Source: Nocardia speluncae NBRC 108251
Lineage (GTDB): Bacteria; Actinomycetota; Actinomycetes; Mycobacteriales; Mycobacteriaceae
Direction of reading: 5' to 3'
Assembly: GCF_001613245.1 (NCBI RefSeq)
Contig: NZ_BDBZ01000015.1
Span: 1-64,000, forward strand
DNA: 64,000 bases
Program-made: the position numbers and the translations under genes
The notes under the pieces: model-generated
Told to the model about the DNA's origin: nothing
Databases searched by the model: none
The model's input: only the letters and a program-made list of their open reading frames with translations
In this document: one piece after another, positions 12,332 to 20,522 of the stretch
How the letters are laid out: the number at the start of each line of letters is the position of its first letter
Numbering within the stretch: position 1 is the first letter of the stretch

Positions 12332-14233
12332 TCAGTGCCTGCGCCGGCGGGCCAGGAGCAGTGCGCCGGCGAACGCCGCCACTGCTACCACCACTGCGCC
12401 CGCAACCGCGACCCACACCAGCGGCGATATTCCGCTGTCGGAGGTTTCCCCGGCCTGCTCGGCCGAATCGCCGGCGGCCACCTGCTTCGCTTTCTCGCCG
12501 AATGTTCCCTCGCCCGCGGCATCGCCTTGCGCGTACTGCGGACCGGGTTCCGGCGCTCCGGTGACGGCGACCTCCAGCTCGATCGGTACCGGCGCGACCG
12601 TACGGGTGCTGTGGATCGTCGGGCTCAGTTTCACCGCGATGTAGTGCCAGCCCGCCACCGCCTGATCGGCGACTTTGCCGCGTTCTTCTCGATTGAGGTA
12701 GCGGATCGGGACGGTCGCCAGCGCCGCATCATTGGCCGGCAGGACGCGTTCGGTACCGGCGTAGGAGGTGGTATCGGACTCGAGTTCCGCGCGGTACGGA
12801 TTGTAGAGCGTGGTCGCGATATTCGAGGTGTATTCGCTGCCTTCCTCGGCGCTGCTGCCGAACCGCACCCGGTAGGCCAGCCCCTGGCCCCAGTCCACCT
12901 TCACCCGGTAGAAGACGAACTCGCCCCGCTGCACGGTATCGGTGTAGCGGCCCGCGCCCGGGAGATCCGTTGCAACATTGAACGAACCGCCGCCGACAAC
13001 CGGGACGACAGGCGTTGTGGGAGCGCTGAACTCCACCGGCTGCGGGTCCGCCGCGGGACCGGGGTCGGTGACCGCCGGTTCCACACCGATATTCAGCTCG
13101 ATCGGCAACTGCCCTGGTGCACCGTCGGAAACATGTGCCCATTCGAGCGCGAAATAGTAGTGGCCGCCACCCCGGCAATTGTCCGTACCCGTGTTACCGG
13201 AATCGGCTTCGGCGGCACCCCGCCAGGCACTGCTCACCGTCAGCGCCACCCCGTCGACGGAACGGGTCGCCAACTCGCTTTCGCGGCTGTGGCAATCTTG
13301 GCCCTCGGCGCCGTAGACCTGCAGATCGAGCCGGTTGTTCGAGGTGGACGCGTTGGTGCGGTCACCGCGCGGGAACGACACGGTACCGCTGAAGTACGCG
13401 TTCGCGCCGTCGGGTACGTCCACCGCGTAGTACTGCGGTTTCTTCTGCCCGATCACGTCCAAATATTGCCCTGGTTCGGCCACCGGCGCCTCGCGGTAGC
13501 CCGATGCGCCCGTGATCGGGAGCCCGACCGGGGCGTAGCTGCGCAAGGCGACGGCACTGACACGGGGTAGCACCTGCTCGAGTGCCGCGCCGTCGGCGGC
13601 ATCGGTGTAGGTGCCGCCGGTGCTCTGGGCGATACAGGTCAACTGTGCGCGTGAGGCATCGTCGACCCCGAAACCGATGGCGTGCATCACGATTTCGTTG
13701 CCCTGGGCGCTGAGTTCGCGGGCGACATCGCAGGGGTCCGGTGGAGCGCAGGTGTCCAGGCCGTCGGAAACCAGCACGATCGAGCGCGGTCCCTCCTGCG
13801 GCAGTGCGGCAGCGGCAGCGCGCAGCGATGCCCCGATCGGGGTGTAGCCGCGCGGGACGATCTGGTCCGTGGCCGCGGTCAGCCCCGGCTTGTCGATGGT
13901 TTCGGCCGGATGCAGGATCTGCACGTCCTGACAGCCCGCGGCCTTTTCGGCATCAGAGTTGCCGGTGCCGGTGCCGTAGGCAGAGAGCCCGACCTTCGCG
14001 TTGCCGGGTGCCGCGGTGACGAAATTGCGGACGGCGTTCTTGGCCGCGTCCATCTTCGTGCCACCGCTGGGGTCGGCCGCCAGCATCGACCCCGACGCGT
14101 CCAGTACCAGCATTGTCGGGGCGTATTCGGTCCTGGCCTGTGGCGACTGCTGCGCGAGTGCGGGCATGGCGACAGGCACCGAGGCGATTACCGCCGCGGC
14201 CGCCGTTGCCAGGACTCTGTTCAGAAACAACAC
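12332..14233 (-). CDS. Exported VWA-domain surface protein with C-terminal membrane anchor
   Basis: This is a 633-aa protein. Residues 1-27 form a signal peptide (hydrophobic ATAAAAVIASVPVAMPALAQ). A von Willebrand factor A domain spans about residues 38-225 with an intact metal-ion MIDAS start (LVLDASGSML, D-x-S-x-S) and the threonine/aspartate loops (TPIGASLRAA, VLVSDGLDTC). The middle is beta-rich. A single transmembrane helix near residues 605-627 is followed by RRRRH. It should sit on the outer face of the cytoplasmic membrane with the VWA domain in the envelope, where such domains mediate protein-protein contacts or act with chaperone ATPases. No MoxR gene is adjacent. It is divergent from the rpsP operon. 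The N-terminus could be trimmed, but the signal peptide supports this start. Confidence 0.85.
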   Translation of the reverse strand: MLFLNRVLATAAAAVIASVPVAMPALAQQSPQARTEYAPTMLVLDASGSMLAADPSGGTKMDAAKNAVRNFVTAAPGNAKVGLSAYGTGTGNSDAEKAAGCQDVQILHPAETIDKPGLTAATDQIVPRGYTPIGASLRAAAAALPQEGPRSIVLVSDGLDTCAPPDPCDVARELSAQGNEIVMHAIGFGVDDASRAQLTCIAQSTGGTYTDAADGAALEQVLPRVSAVALRSYAPVGLPITGASGYREAPVAEPGQYLDVIGQKKPQYYAVDVPDGANAYFSGTVSFPRGDRTNASTSNNRLDLQVYGAEGQDCHSRESELATRSVDGVALTVSSAWRGAAEADSGNTGTDNCRGGGHYYFALEWAHVSDGAPGQLPIELNIGVEPAVTDPGPAADPQPVEFSAPTTPVVPVVGGGSFNVATDLPGAGRYTDTVQRGEFVFYRVKVDWGQGLAYRVRFGSSAEEGSEYTSNIATTLYNPYRAELESDTTSYAGTERVLPANDAALATVPIRYLNREERGKVADQAVAGWHYIAVKLSPTIHSTRTVAPVPIELEVAVTGAPEPGPQYAQGDAAGEGTFGEKAKQVAAGDSAEQAGETSDSGISPLVWVAVAGAVVVAVAAFAGALLLARRRRH

Positions 14234-14410
14234 GCTGTCCGTACTCTCGATCGTTCCCGCCGCGCGGACAGCGCGACCCAGCGGACATTACGCACGCGCG
14301 TCACGGCCCGCCACCCCGCGAGATGGTTGTTCAGCATTCGGGCGTCCTCGATCGGTGAGCCGGGCGCCGGAAGCAGGACGGGGCGGGCGCGATTTCGGGC
14401 TCGGACCTGC

Positions 14411-14423
14411 ATCTGGCAGAATG
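14411..14423 (+). promoter_or_regulatory. Probable rpsP operon promoter (-10 region)
   Basis: ATCTGGCAGAATG at 14411-14423 contains the -10 hexamer CAGAAT (14417-14422). The same 13-mer with one change (ATCTGGCACAATG) precedes rplS at 24019-24031. The match suggests a shared promoter type for these ribosomal-protein genes. A leader of about 140 bases follows before rpsP; the remaining part of 14,234-14,565 shows nothing else. Confidence 0.5.
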
Positions 14424-14565
14424 GTCGATCGTCCTTCCGGACAGTGTCAGCCCGTCTCCGGTTACGTACCGCGCGGCGGTCACACACTCCTTTCGCAAAA
14501 CCGGGCTCGCGAACCGCGTGAGCCGCTGAATTGCGCCGTGACCACAACGAAAGGCAGATCAGCAG

Positions 14566-15009
14566 ATGGCTGTTCGCATCAAACTCACCCGTTTGGGCAA
14601 GATCCGCAACCCGCAGTACCGCGTCGTCGTCGCGGACGCCCGTACCCGCCGTGACGGCCGGGCCATCGAGTCCATCGGCAAGTACCACCCGAAGGAAGAG
14701 CCCTCGCTGATCGAGATCGATTCCGAGCGCGCCCAGTACTGGCTGGGTGTCGGCGCGCAGCCGACCGAGCCCGTGCAGCGGCTGCTGGAGATCACCGGCG
14801 ACTGGCAGAAGTTCAAGGGCCTGCCGGGCACCGAGGGCACCCTCAAGGTCGCCGCGGCCAAGGCGTCCAAACTGGACCTGTTCAACGCCGCACTGGCTGC
14901 CGCCGACAACGAGCCGGTCGCCGAGGCCGTGACCCCGAAGAAGAAGGCCAAGAAAGACAAGGAAGAGGGCGCCGCCGAGGCGACCGAATCCGCCGAGGCT
15001 GCCGAGTAA
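14566..15009 (+). CDS. rpsP: 30S ribosomal protein S16
   Basis: This 147-aa protein has the S16 core in residues 1-85 ([20 protein letters not shown], then [19 protein letters not shown]). A long tail follows, made of lysine, glutamate and alanine ([12 protein letters not shown]). S16 binds 16S rRNA and is needed for assembly of the 30S body. The tail makes it about 60 residues longer than the Escherichia coli protein, as in other actinobacteria. The stop overlaps the next start (TAATG at 15007-15011), so it is coupled to the KH-domain gene in the rpsP-khpA-rimM-trmD operon. Confidence 0.97.
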   Translation: MAVRIKLTRLGKIRNPQYRVVVADARTRRDGRAIESIGKYHPKEEPSLIEIDSERAQYWLGVGAQPTEPVQRLLEITGDWQKFKGLPGTEGTLKVAAAKASKLDLFNAALAAADNEPVAEAVTPKKKAKKDKEEGAAEATESAEAAE

Positions 15010-15251
15010 TGAGCGTCGTCGTCGCCGATGCCGTGGAACATCTGGTCCGCGGCATCGTCGCCAATCCCGATGATGTGCGCGTCGAGCTGATCACCGGCCG
15101 CCGCGGGCGCACGGTCGAGGTGCACGTCCACCCCGATGACTTGGGCAAAGTCATCGGCCGGGGCGGTCGCACCGCGACTGCGTTGCGCACGCTCGTCGCC
15201 GGTATCGGCGGCCGCGGTATCCGGGTCGACGTGGTCGACACCGATCAGTAG
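15009..15251 (+). CDS. khpA: KH-domain RNA-binding protein
   Basis: This 80-aa protein consists of one type II KH domain. The GxxG loop reads GRGG within LGKVIGRGGRTATALRTLV. In other bacteria KhpA dimerises, often with KhpB, and affects RNA stability and cell elongation. The fixed place between rpsP and rimM supports the assignment. Its start overlaps the rpsP stop and its stop is followed immediately by the rimM ATG. Confidence 0.93.
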   Translation: MSVVVADAVEHLVRGIVANPDDVRVELITGRRGRTVEVHVHPDDLGKVIGRGGRTATALRTLVAGIGGRGIRVDVVDTDQ

Positions 15252-15776
15252 ATGGAACTCGTAGTCGGCCGGGTCGCCAGATCGCACGGCGTGCGCGGCG
15301 AACTGGTCGTCGAGGTCCGTACCGACGAACCCGAGGCGCGTTTCGCGCCCGGCTCGACCCTGCGGGGCCGGGCGGCACGGTCGAAAGATGTGCGGAATTT
15401 CACCGTGGAGTCGGCCCGGGAGCATTCGGGCCGGCTTCTCGTGCAACTCGCCGGTGTCACCGATCGTGGGGCCGCGGACGCCCTGCGCGGCACCTTGTTC
15501 CTGGTGGACAGCGCGGATCTGGGCTCGGCGGCGGACCCGGACGAGTTCTACGATCACGAACTCGAGGGTCTGCGCGTTGAACTCACCGACGGTTCCGCAG
15601 TCGGCACCGTTACCGACGTACTGCACTCCGCGGCGGGTGAACTGCTGTCGGTCCGTGCCGCCGGCGACGACCGCGAAATCCTGATCCCGTTCGTGACCGC
15701 TATCGTGCCGACGGTGTCGATCGCCGACGGGCTGATCGTGATCGACCCGCCCGAAGGCCTGCTGGATCCGGAATGA
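15252..15776 (+). CDS. rimM: Ribosome maturation factor RimM
   Basis: This 174-aa protein is of usual RimM length. An N-terminal RimM barrel domain ([18 protein letters not shown]) is followed by a C-terminal PRC-barrel-like domain ([15 protein letters not shown], ...[14 protein letters not shown]). RimM binds S19 and assists maturation of the 30S head, including 16S rRNA processing. The ATG directly abuts the khpA stop, so translation is coupled. Next in the operon is trmD, 10 bases downstream. Confidence 0.96.
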   Translation: MELVVGRVARSHGVRGELVVEVRTDEPEARFAPGSTLRGRAARSKDVRNFTVESAREHSGRLLVQLAGVTDRGAADALRGTLFLVDSADLGSAADPDEFYDHELEGLRVELTDGSAVGTVTDVLHSAAGELLSVRAAGDDREILIPFVTAIVPTVSIADGLIVIDPPEGLLDPE

Positions 15777-15786
15777 GGCGGTCGTC

Positions 15787-16473
15787 GTGAAGCTCGACGT
15801 GATCACCATTTTCCCCGAATATCTGGAACCGCTGCGCACCGCTCTGCTGGGCAAGGCCATCGACAACGACCTGCTCTCGGTCGATGTCCACGATTTGCGC
15901 CGATGGACTCGCGATGTGCACAAATCCGTCGACGATTCGCCGTACGGCGGCGGCCCCGGCATGGTGATGAAACCCACAGTCTGGGGTGCTGCACTCGACG
16001 ACGTGTGTCCGGACGATGCCCTGCTCGTCGTACCGACACCGGCCGGGGTGCCCTTTACCCAGGACACGGCCGCCCGCTGGTCCGGTGAGCAGCATCTGGT
16101 CTTCGCCTGCGGCCGGTACGAGGGGATCGACCAGCGAGTATTCGACGATGCGGCCCGCCGGGTGCGTGTCGAAGAGGTCAGTATCGGCGACTACGTACTG
16201 ATCGGCGGCGAAGCCGCGGTCCTCGTGATGACCGAGGCGATGGTGCGGTTGATTCCCGGGGTGCTCGGCAATCAGCAGTCCCACGAACAGGATTCGTTCT
16301 CCGACGGGCTGCTGGAAGGCCCCAGCTACACCCGCCCGGTATCGTGGCGGGGACTCGAGGTCCCGCCGATCCTGCTGTCCGGTGACCATGCCAAGGTGGC
16401 GGCCTGGCGCCGGGAACAAGCGCTGATCCGCACACGGGAACGTCGCCCGGACCTCCTGCCCGGAGACGACTGA
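15787..16473 (+). CDS. trmD: tRNA (guanine-37-N1) methyltransferase
   Basis: A GTG start at 15787 gives a 228-aa SPOUT methyltransferase. The N-terminus ([20 protein letters not shown]) and the trefoil-knot sequences ([29 protein letters not shown]) are intact, as is the GPSYTRP linker motif. TrmD dimers use S-adenosylmethionine to methylate G37 of tRNAs reading CNN codons, which prevents +1 frameshifting. It is the last gene of the rpsP operon. About 180 bases without features follow before the Fic gene. Confidence 0.97.
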   Translation: MKLDVITIFPEYLEPLRTALLGKAIDNDLLSVDVHDLRRWTRDVHKSVDDSPYGGGPGMVMKPTVWGAALDDVCPDDALLVVPTPAGVPFTQDTAARWSGEQHLVFACGRYEGIDQRVFDDAARRVRVEEVSIGDYVLIGGEAAVLVMTEAMVRLIPGVLGNQQSHEQDSFSDGLLEGPSYTRPVSWRGLEVPPILLSGDHAKVAAWRREQALIRTRERRPDLLPGDD

Positions 16474-16657
16474 CCGGATCTCGGGTCGATCTGCGACGTC
16501 AGGGCACTGCTGGTGAGAGGTGGCGCAACGACCGGACGAGCTTTGCCGTGGGTCGCTTCGATACGGCGGCGACGAGCCGCACCTGGGGCCGAATAGCGGA
16601 ACCCTGCACGCTTCGTGGAAGATCGACGAAACGCCGCTAGGGTGAGCAGGATCTGGG

Positions 16658-17815
16658 ATGCGGATCAGCAGGGCCATTGCCGACATATTTCGTGATCGAA
16701 TAGTGCCGGGAATTCGTCGGGCGGGTGAGGTCGCCGAACTCGATGCGAGGGTCGTGCGCAGGATCGGGACCGAGGCGAGAACGGCCGCGCACAGGGCGGA
16801 AACCGCCGACCGGGCGGGCGCGAGGCAGATTCTTGGAAGTCGAACCGACGCTATCGGTGGTTCGCTGCGAGAACCGGGCGTACCGGCACCGCAGCGCACT
16901 GTGTCCCGGCAGCCGCCGGACGACGAAACACCGTCGGATGTAATCGAGAACCGGTCGGCCGCGCTGGGGCTGAACACCCCGTCGCAGCGTGCGATGGAGT
17001 CGAGTTTGTTCATCGACGAGCCGGTCCATCACGCGGCCCTGATTTCAGGTCATCCGCGACCGGATCTGATGTTCGGTGAGAAAGCATGGGCGGGCTATCT
17101 GGACGCCCGCGCATTCAGCCGCCGTAACGGCGACCGGGAATTATCCATGCCGTTCATCACCGAACTCCATCAACGGGTTGCGCGTTTCGAGGGACCCGGT
17201 GGCGGCGTCATCGCTGTGCGCGAGCGATGGTTCATCTGCGGGAGGCCCGTCACTCCCGAAGAGATAGCGAACGTGGAGGCGAATCCCTTGCTGGCACGGA
17301 TCCCCGACGGAACCGTGCCTCTGAAACCCAATATCGGCGCAGTTTTCTACAAGCTCAAGGATCCAGTCGTAATACGCAACGAACTCGATTCCCTGTGTGA
17401 CTGGTACAACACGGCGCGCAGCGCGCCAGGAACCGATCCCTATCGGCTTGCTGCCGAACTCCAGCAGCGGTTCGTATCCATCCACCCGTACGGGGACTAC
17501 AACGGTCGCACGTCGCGACTCCTGATGAACTGGTCATTGGAGCACAACGGGCTGTCGCCCAGCGTACTGCCGGATTTCAACAAGGATATTCTCTCCTCGA
17601 CCGATCAATGGACGGACGCAGTTCGCGCGGGCAGCCAGACCTTCGCCGACCGCACGGATCGACTCCAGCAATTGGGGGTTTCGGCGGACCCGGTCCAGAC
17701 ATTCGGCCTGCAGGATCTGCAAGAACGCTATCGGAATCACAACGGGGAGACCGAGCCACTCGGGTCGGGATATCACGACGTCGATTGGTGGCGAGACTTT
17801 CTGGAAGAGCTATAG
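16658..17815 (+). CDS. Fic-domain protein with a variant catalytic loop
   Basis: This is a 385-aa protein. Residues 1-110 are basic and helical without signal peptide or membrane span. The Fic domain occupies roughly 165-320, with the core loop HPYGDYNGRTSR at residue 276. The canonical motif is HPFx(D/E)GNGRxxR. The catalytic histidine, the aspartate, Asn-Gly and both arginines are kept, but the first glycine of GNG is tyrosine. Fic enzymes transfer AMP or other nucleotide parts to target hydroxyls, often as toxins. I see no neighbouring antitoxin and no clear S/T-x3-E-G/N inhibitory motif. A TAGGGT box (16638-16643) lies just upstream. The gene sits in the non-syntenic trmD-rplS interval, so horizontal gain is plausible. 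It could be an effector, a toxin or an inactive relative. Confidence 0.8.
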   Translation: MRISRAIADIFRDRIVPGIRRAGEVAELDARVVRRIGTEARTAAHRAETADRAGARQILGSRTDAIGGSLREPGVPAPQRTVSRQPPDDETPSDVIENRSAALGLNTPSQRAMESSLFIDEPVHHAALISGHPRPDLMFGEKAWAGYLDARAFSRRNGDRELSMPFITELHQRVARFEGPGGGVIAVRERWFICGRPVTPEEIANVEANPLLARIPDGTVPLKPNIGAVFYKLKDPVVIRNELDSLCDWYNTARSAPGTDPYRLAAELQQRFVSIHPYGDYNGRTSRLLMNWSLEHNGLSPSVLPDFNKDILSSTDQWTDAVRAGSQTFADRTDRLQQLGVSADPVQTFGLQDLQERYRNHNGETEPLGSGYHDVDWWRDFLEEL

Positions 17816-17877
17816 GTCCACGCCGGATAACCGTGCTGATTCCGTCCAGGAATTTGTCGGCGGTATTGCATCACACA

Positions 17878-18732
17878 TCACGGGATGAGACCGAAGCGGC
17901 GCGCGGCGACCACGGCTTCGTGCCGGGACCGGGCGTCGAGTTTGTGCATGGCGCTGCGGAGATAGCTCTTGACCGTTTCGGGGCCCAAGGAAAGACGTTG
18001 TGCGGTCTCCTGATTCGAGCACCCCAGCGCGACCTGTACCAGCACATCGATTTCCCGGCGAGCGAGCCGGGGCGCCTCCGGGGCAGCAGGACCCGACAGG
18101 GCCCTGGCCAGTTTGTCGCCGATCCCTCGCAGGGCTGTGCTCAGCTGTGTATCGGCGTAGCCGTCCGCGAGAGTATGGAGCTCCGCCTGGACGGCGCGGA
18201 TTTCCTCGGCCAGCGCCCCGCCGGCCGCGGGCGACGGGGCTGCTGCGTCCAGCAACCGCAGCCGCCGATCGACCTCGTCTCGGATCATGATCTCCGACGC
18301 CAGTCGGCGACCTGCCTGTAGCAGTGCCTCGGCGGTGCGGCCGCCGATCGGGTCCGGGCCGCGCATTGCCGCGTACAGCACAGCGCGCGACCGGTCTTCC
18401 ACGACCACGGGCACCGCCAGAACCGAACGGATTCCCTCACCGAGCACGGGGCCGTCGTAGTGATGGGTGATCGACAGTGCGCTGCGATAGTCGGTCACCG
18501 CCGCGGGCCGCCGCGAATCGAGGACCTGGCCGCCCAGACCGGACGCGCGCCGGACCGACAACCCGCGCAGCCCATTGGTGCGGATCCCGCAGAACTCGCT
18601 GAGCAGCAGCGTATCGGTCTGAACTTCGCCACCGAAGAACACCGGAACCCCGGTAGCGCCCGCCAGCCGGCGGATTTCGGCGCGCAGCGCGTCACTGTCA
18701 CGGGGGCGGAGCAGCGCGGGATCTGCGGTCAT
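17878..18732 (-). CDS. GAF-domain LuxR-type transcriptional regulator
   Basis: This is a 284-aa protein. An N-terminal GAF-like sensor domain spans about residues 10-165 (GVPVFFGGEVQTDTLLL, LAVPVVVEDRSRAVLYAAM). A helical linker leads to a C-terminal LuxR helix-turn-helix (residues 220-284: LARREIDVLVQVALGCSNQE, ...LGPETVKSYLRSAMHKL). It is transcribed away from the acyl-CoA synthetase gene across an 89-base gap that contains the inverted repeat ACCCC-TTTTCG-GGGGT (18741-18756), a likely binding site. Regulators of this layout often control the adjacent divergent ligase gene in actinobacteria. The sensed ligand is unknown. Confidence 0.85.
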   Translation of the reverse strand: MTADPALLRPRDSDALRAEIRRLAGATGVPVFFGGEVQTDTLLLSEFCGIRTNGLRGLSVRRASGLGGQVLDSRRPAAVTDYRSALSITHHYDGPVLGEGIRSVLAVPVVVEDRSRAVLYAAMRGPDPIGGRTAEALLQAGRRLASEIMIRDEVDRRLRLLDAAAPSPAAGGALAEEIRAVQAELHTLADGYADTQLSTALRGIGDKLARALSGPAAPEAPRLARREIDVLVQVALGCSNQETAQRLSLGPETVKSYLRSAMHKLDARSRHEAVVAARRFGLIP

Positions 18733-18740
18733 GAAGTTTC

Positions 18741-18756
18741 ACCCCTTTTCGGGGGT
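18741..18756. promoter_or_regulatory. Inverted repeat in the regulator/ligase divergent promoter region
   Basis: ACCCC (18741-18745) and GGGGT (18752-18756) are separated by six bases in the 89-base gap between the divergent LuxR-type regulator and acyl-CoA synthetase genes. It is a reasonable operator candidate for the regulator. It would lie only about 10 bases from the regulator's start codon, which fits autorepression. Confidence 0.35.
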
Positions 18757-18821
18757 AGTGCCGACGAACTGTGACCTACATCCTATTGCAACACCGGATC
18801 GATGAACCGAGGAGATGCGAG

Positions 18822-20453
18822 ATGGGTGCCGACCCGAATACGCGGGTGCGTGAACTGCTGGACACCTACGACCGCGGCGATGCGTGCGCAGCCGAGTTGC
18901 TCTGCGACCGGCACCCGGCCGAGGCCGTCGCGTTCACGGTTGTCGAGAGCGACCTCTCGTCGGTCGACCTGACCTACGGTGAGCTGCGTGAACGCTCCGA
19001 ACGGTACGCGGCTGCGCTGGCCGGTCTCGGGATCGGCCCAGGCGATCGGGTCGCGACGTTGATGGCGAAATCCGCGGATCTGGTGGCCGTGCTGCTGGCG
19101 GTCTGGCGCCGCGGCGCGGTCCATGTCCCGTTGTTCACCGCCTTCGCCCCACCGGCCATCGCTTTCCGGTTGCGCGCCGCGGATACCGCCGTCGTGATCG
19201 CCGACCCGGATCAGGCCGGAAAGCTGGCACCGGGCGGGGATATGCCCGCGGATCCGCCGTGGCGCACTGTCGTCACCGGCCAGGACGATATCGCGGGCGC
19301 CGTGCGGCTGGCCGATCTCCCGGCGTCGGACACCGGCGCACCAGCGGTGACGGTGGGCGGGGACGGTCTGCTGGTCCAGTTGTTCACCAGCGGTACCACC
19401 GGCACCCCGAAGGGCGTGCCGATTCCGGTGCGTGCGCTGGCGTCCTTCCACGCCTATCAGGAATTCGCGCTCGACGTGCGTCCCGACGATGTCTTCTGGA
19501 ACGCCGCGGACCCCGGCTGGGCCTACGGTCTCTACTACGCCATCCTCGGACCTCTGGTATCGGGCACCCGGAGTCTGCTGCTGCACGCCGGCTTCTCTCC
19601 GGAACTGACCTGGCAGGTGCTGGACCGGTTCGGGGTCACCAACTTCGCGGCCGCGCCGACGGTCTATCGGGCGCTGCGGGGCGGATCCGAGGGGCATTCG
19701 GCCCGATTGCGCCGCGCGTCGTCGGCGGGCGAGCCGTTGACGCCTGATGTGGTTGCCTGGTCGGCCGAGGCGCTCGGTGTCGCGGTCCGTGATCACTACG
19801 GCCAAACCGAACACGGCATGGTCATCTGCAACGCCTGGCACGACGAACTGAACGCCATCGCACCCGCAGGGTCGATGGGCCGTTCTCTACCGGGCTGGGC
19901 CTGTACCGTGCTCGCCGACGAGGCCGATATCGAGGCCCCGCCCGGACAGCTCGGCCGGATCGCCATCGACACCCGGCACAGCGCCCTGCTGTGGTTCGTC
20001 GGCTATCTGGGCGACCCCGAACGCTCAGCGCAGCGTTACACGTCCGACGGCCGCTGGTACCTCACCGGTGACGCCGGCTCCCGCGACAGCGACGGATTTT
20101 TCCACTTCTCGGCCCGCGACGACGACGTGATCATCATGGCCGGCTACCGGATCGGCCCCTTCGAAGTGGAAAGTGTGCTGGTTCTGCACTCCGGTGTCGC
20201 CGAAGCTGCGGTCGTCGGTCTGCCGGACGAGCTCCGCGGCGAGGTGCTGGAAGCGTTCGTGGTTCTGCGCGAGGGGGTTACGGGCACCGACACACTGGCC
20301 GAAGAGCTGCAGACCCTGGTCAAGAAGAAATTCGCCGCACACGCCTATCCACGGCGCGTGCATTTCGTCAGGGATCTGCCCAAGACGCCCAGCGGCAAGA
20401 TCCAGCGTTTCCTGCTCCGGGATCAGGGACGTACCGCGGCCGGTCAGCGGTAG
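18822..20453 (+). CDS. Short/medium-chain acyl-CoA synthetase (AMP-forming)
   Basis: The ATG at 18822 has GAGGAG at 18809-18814; a TTG/GTG-initiated longer frame from 18771 is not needed. The 543-aa ligase has the ANL signatures in order: LFTSGTTGTPKGVP (P-loop), DHYGQTEHGM (A5), WYLTGDAGSRDSDGFFHF (A7/A8 hinge), MAGYRIGPFEVESVL, and the catalytic lysine in TPSGKIQRFLLR. It adenylates a carboxylic acid and transfers it to coenzyme A. The YGQTE motif and length place it with AcsA/ACSM-like enzymes for acetate, propionate or medium-chain acids. The divergent GAF-LuxR protein probably regulates it. Substrate unknown. Confidence 0.88.
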   Translation: MGADPNTRVRELLDTYDRGDACAAELLCDRHPAEAVAFTVVESDLSSVDLTYGELRERSERYAAALAGLGIGPGDRVATLMAKSADLVAVLLAVWRRGAVHVPLFTAFAPPAIAFRLRAADTAVVIADPDQAGKLAPGGDMPADPPWRTVVTGQDDIAGAVRLADLPASDTGAPAVTVGGDGLLVQLFTSGTTGTPKGVPIPVRALASFHAYQEFALDVRPDDVFWNAADPGWAYGLYYAILGPLVSGTRSLLLHAGFSPELTWQVLDRFGVTNFAAAPTVYRALRGGSEGHSARLRRASSAGEPLTPDVVAWSAEALGVAVRDHYGQTEHGMVICNAWHDELNAIAPAGSMGRSLPGWACTVLADEADIEAPPGQLGRIAIDTRHSALLWFVGYLGDPERSAQRYTSDGRWYLTGDAGSRDSDGFFHFSARDDDVIIMAGYRIGPFEVESVLVLHSGVAEAAVVGLPDELRGEVLEAFVVLREGVTGTDTLAEELQTLVKKKFAAHAYPRRVHFVRDLPKTPSGKIQRFLLRDQGRTAAGQR

Positions 20454-20522
20454 CGGTGCCGGGCCGGTAGTGCAAGACCGGGCCGGGTTCGCCTGTCACC
20501 AGGCGCAGGTAGTGTGCGGGTC

